From Sphingobacterium paucimobilis HER1398 (GTDB lineage Bacteria > Bacteroidota > Bacteroidia > Sphingobacteriales > Sphingobacteriaceae), in contig NZ_ATDL01000010.1 in the NCBI RefSeq assembly GCF_000416985.1, forward strand, positions 1 to 64,000: DNA of 64,000 nt. Direction: 5' to 3'. The notes below the pieces were generated by a model. It had not been told where the DNA came from and did not search any database. It was given only the letters and a program-made list of their open reading frames with translations. Every line of letters starts with the position of its first letter. The stretch's first letter is position 1. Positions 61,995 through 64,000 of the stretch are shown piece by piece. Both the position numbers and the translations under genes were made by a program.

Positions 61995-63854
61995 TTAACT
62001 CATGTGGACCATTAAAACGCTAATATCCGAAGGTGATACTCCAGATATTCGTGAAGCTTGTCCAAGTGTTCGAGGTTTTACCTTGAGTAACTTTTCACGT
62101 GCTTCTATCGATAGCGAAGTTAATGAAGAATAATCAAAATTAGGATTAATTTCTTTATCCTCCATTTTTTTCATCTTATTTACAATTTCCATTTCTTTTT
62201 CAAAGTAACTTTCATATTTTACTTTGATCTCCGCCTGTTCTATCGTCTCTTCATTATATTTCTCAAGAAGGGTAGAAAACTCGGTATTTGATTCTGCAAT
62301 ATGGCGTATGTTTATCTGCGGGCGACTCAATATGCCAAACATTTTACTCTTTTGAGTCAATGGACTCGAGTGTTCTCGTGATAATATTTCATTTATTTCG
62401 ATTGGACTTACCGACGATTGTTTCATATAGCTCACGAGTCGATCAGAATCATCTATTTTGTCCTGAACCTTTTTTAGTCTATCATCAGATACAAGTCCTA
62501 ATTTATGTGCGATAGGAGTGAGTCTGATATCCGCATTATCTTGTCTCAGTAGTAAACGGTGTTCAGCTCTAGAGGTAAACATGCGGTACGGTTCTTCTGT
62601 ACCTTTTGTTACTAGGTCATCTATTAGTACACCGATATAGGATTCAGATCTTTTTAGAATCAGCTCATGCAGATCATTTATCTTTTGGTGTGCATTTACT
62701 CCTGCTACAAAACCTTGCGCTCCGGCTTCTTCATAACCTGTTGTTCCGTTTATTTGACCTGCAAAGAATAGATTTTTTACCTTCAATGTTTCTAGTGTCA
62801 GATCCAATTGCACAGGAGGGAAGTAGTCATATTCTATTGCATATCCAGGTCTGTACATTTTTGCATTTTCAAAACCAGGTATAAGTCGTAATGCTTTTTG
62901 CTGTACATCCTCCGGTAGTGAAGTTGAAAAACCGTTTACATATATCTCTACAGTTTGAAATCCTTCTGGCTCTACGAAGATTTGGTGCCTATCTCGTTCA
63001 GCAAATCTGTTTATTTTATCTTCTATGGATGGACAGTATCTTGGTCCTAGGCCTTTGATTCTACCGGTAAACATTGGAGATTTTTCAAAGCCGGTTTTGA
63101 GTACTTCGTGTACTTTGTCGTTCGTGTAGGTTATCCAGCAGCAACGTTGTTCTGTAGGCAATGGGACATCTGTAAAGGAGAATCGTCCTTTTTCGTCATC
63201 ACCCCATTGTTCTTCCATGAGTGCATAGTTTAAACTTCTTCCGTCTATGCGTGGGGGAGTTCCTGTTTTCATTCTCCCTGATTCGAAACCTAGTGAAACT
63301 AGTTGTTCTGTCAGTCCTGTTGCTGATTTTTCTCCGGTACGACCACCACCGAATTTCTTGTCACCAATATGTATCAGGCCATTTAAAAAAGTTCCATTTG
63401 TTAGTATGACAGCATCAGCTTCTATACGTATGCCCAGCGAAGTTATCACACCTTTGGCAGTGCCATTTTCTACAATTACTTCTTTGACCGTATCCTGCCA
63501 CATATCCAGGTTTGGAATAGCTTCCAGTTGTAGTCTCCATTCCTCTGCAAAACGCATACGGTCATTTTGCGTTCTTGGACTCCACATAGCTGGTCCTTTG
63601 GATTTGTTTAGCATCCGGAATTGAATGGTAGACTTGTCAGCGATGATACCCGTGTATCCACCCATCGCATCTATTTCTCTTACGATTTGACCTTTGGCTA
63701 CTCCACCTATTGCAGGATTGCAACTCATTTGAGCTATCACCCCCATATTCATCGTGATTAATAGGGTAGAGGATCCGAGATTTGCTGCTGCTGCTGCGGC
63801 CTCACACCCTGCGTGACCAGCGCCTACAACGATTACGTTATATTTATTAAACAT
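61995..63854 (-). CDS. mnmG: tRNA uridine-5-carboxymethylaminomethyl modification enzyme MnmG
   Basis: MnmG, with MnmE, adds the 5-carboxymethylaminomethyl group to U34 of certain tRNAs, using FAD and methylenetetrahydrofolate. The 619-residue protein has the FAD motif [11 protein letters not shown] (10-20), [31 protein letters not shown] [16 protein letters not shown], and [17 protein letters not shown], and the C-terminal helical domain. mnmG (gidA) lies next to oriC in many bacteria; here it is 4 kb from the candidate origin. Its upstream gap contains two parS-like sites. Confidence 0.98.
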   Translation of the reverse strand: MFNKYNVIVVGAGHAGCEAAAAAANLGSSTLLITMNMGVIAQMSCNPAIGGVAKGQIVREIDAMGGYTGIIADKSTIQFRMLNKSKGPAMWSPRTQNDRMRFAEEWRLQLEAIPNLDMWQDTVKEVIVENGTAKGVITSLGIRIEADAVILTNGTFLNGLIHIGDKKFGGGRTGEKSATGLTEQLVSLGFESGRMKTGTPPRIDGRSLNYALMEEQWGDDEKGRFSFTDVPLPTEQRCCWITYTNDKVHEVLKTGFEKSPMFTGRIKGLGPRYCPSIEDKINRFAERDRHQIFVEPEGFQTVEIYVNGFSTSLPEDVQQKALRLIPGFENAKMYRPGYAIEYDYFPPVQLDLTLETLKVKNLFFAGQINGTTGYEEAGAQGFVAGVNAHQKINDLHELILKRSESYIGVLIDDLVTKGTEEPYRMFTSRAEHRLLLRQDNADIRLTPIAHKLGLVSDDRLKKVQDKIDDSDRLVSYMKQSSVSPIEINEILSREHSSPLTQKSKMFGILSRPQINIRHIAESNTEFSTLLEKYNEETIEQAEIKVKYESYFEKEMEIVNKMKKMEDKEINPNFDYSSLTSLSIEAREKLLKVKPRTLGQASRISGVSPSDISVLMVHMS

Positions 63855-63866
63855 ATTAATGAGTAA

Positions 63867-63882
63867 TGTTTCACGTGGAACA
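63867..63882 (+). promoter_or_regulatory. parS-like centromere site 1
   Basis: TGTTTCACGTGGAACA differs from the ParB-binding consensus TGTTTCACGTGAAACA by one base. It begins 12 bp upstream of the mnmG start codon. Together with the site at 63898-63913 it forms a perfect inverted repeat. Confidence 0.8.
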
Positions 63883-63897
63883 GGTGTTTATTTTTTA

Positions 63898-63913
63898 TGT
63901 TCCACGTGAAACA
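63898..63913 (-). promoter_or_regulatory. parS-like centromere site 2
   Basis: TGTTCCACGTGAAACA is the exact reverse complement of site 1 and matches the parS consensus except for one base. The two lie 15 bp apart. It ends 2 bp before the stop codon of the gene at 63916, so both sites lie entirely within the intergenic gap. Confidence 0.8.
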
Positions 63914-63915
63914 GT

Positions 63916-64000
63916 TTAAATGTATTCTGATAATTCTATCCAGCGGTCTGATTTTTTATCGAGTTCTTTTTGTAAGTTTTGTATCTCGTTTGATATTTCA
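63916..64000 (-). CDS. C-terminal end of an ABC-F-like ATP-binding protein (partial)
   Basis: This is the last 27 codons of a gene that continues past the right edge. The visible residues, ending QKELDKKSDRWIELSEYI and a TAA at 63918-63916, are a charged coiled-coil tail with the DxKxDRWxELSE pattern typical of the C-terminus of ABC-F ATPases (Uup/EttA type) in Bacteroidota. Such proteins act on translating ribosomes or DNA repair. The catalytic domains are not in view, so the family assignment is by tail similarity alone. Confidence 0.5.
   Translation of the reverse strand, partial: EISNEIQNLQKELDKKSDRWIELSEYI

Overview
The window looks like a chromosomal segment from a member of the Bacteroidota, most likely the order Sphingobacteriales (Sphingobacterium/Pedobacter-like). 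The evidence is an AT-rich genome without Shine-Dalgarno leaders, promoters of the TTTG/N19-21/TAnnTTTG type, and family markers: GldH, menaquinone by the futalosine route (MqnD), a ~1,100-residue SecA, the L28-L33-DUF4295-FtsY-RimO block, RicT, and a TonB-receptor-like beta-barrel. Almost everything is housekeeping DNA. I see no insertion sequence, prophage, CRISPR array or transferred island.

Layout. 1-0.5 kb: the 5' end of a 16S rRNA gene running off the left edge, with a leader and two tandem promoters. 0.9-6.4 kb: a TRIC-like channel, murF, a beta-propeller protein and an outer-membrane barrel. 6.4-8.6 kb: a PadR-PspC envelope operon with two tiny repeated ORFs between padR and pspC. 8.8-15.4 kb: VanZ protein and a 41-residue lipoprotein, comF, rlmN, an amidase, rimO, ftsY and the ribosomal protein block. 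15.7-23 kb: recO, small membrane proteins, a cold-shock protein, SIMPL protein, pseudouridine synthase, gcvT and glutamate dehydrogenase. 23-31 kb: rhodanese, M28 peptidase and a secA operon. 31-37 kb: mqnD/surE/FGE-like protein, nadD-gmk-yicC and a CAP protein. 37-46 kb: dnaN-dedA, holB-ricT-gldH-lpxK and dnaA. 46-57 kb: dxs, scpA, a leucine/acetoacetate catabolic cluster, thiL and nadA. 57.6-58.1 kb: a probable chromosomal origin. 58-64 kb: nadB, a gamma-carbonic anhydrase, an Ig-like lipoprotein, mnmG, two parS-like sites and the end of an ABC-F-like gene.

The most striking organisation is replication-related. The 481-bp nadA-nadB gap holds two perfect TTATCCACA boxes plus four near matches in an AT-rich setting, and genes diverge from it. 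Six kilobases further on, in the 61-bp gap upstream of mnmG, two 16-bp parS-like sites form an inverted pair. dnaA and dnaN lie 12-20 kb to the left and scpA about 9 kb to the left. Most genes left of the origin, including the rRNA operon, are transcribed away from it.

Other points of interest are the duplicated rRNA promoter modules, the duplicated mini-ORFs before the PspC gene, several promoter -7 elements that abut start codons (possible leaderless mRNAs), an FGE-like protein that keeps the copper-binding cysteine pair, three convergent gene pairs that share four bases at their stops, and a leucine-degradation cluster lacking its biotin-carboxylase subunit. I found no clear new multi-gene system; the mini-ORF repeat is the least explained element.
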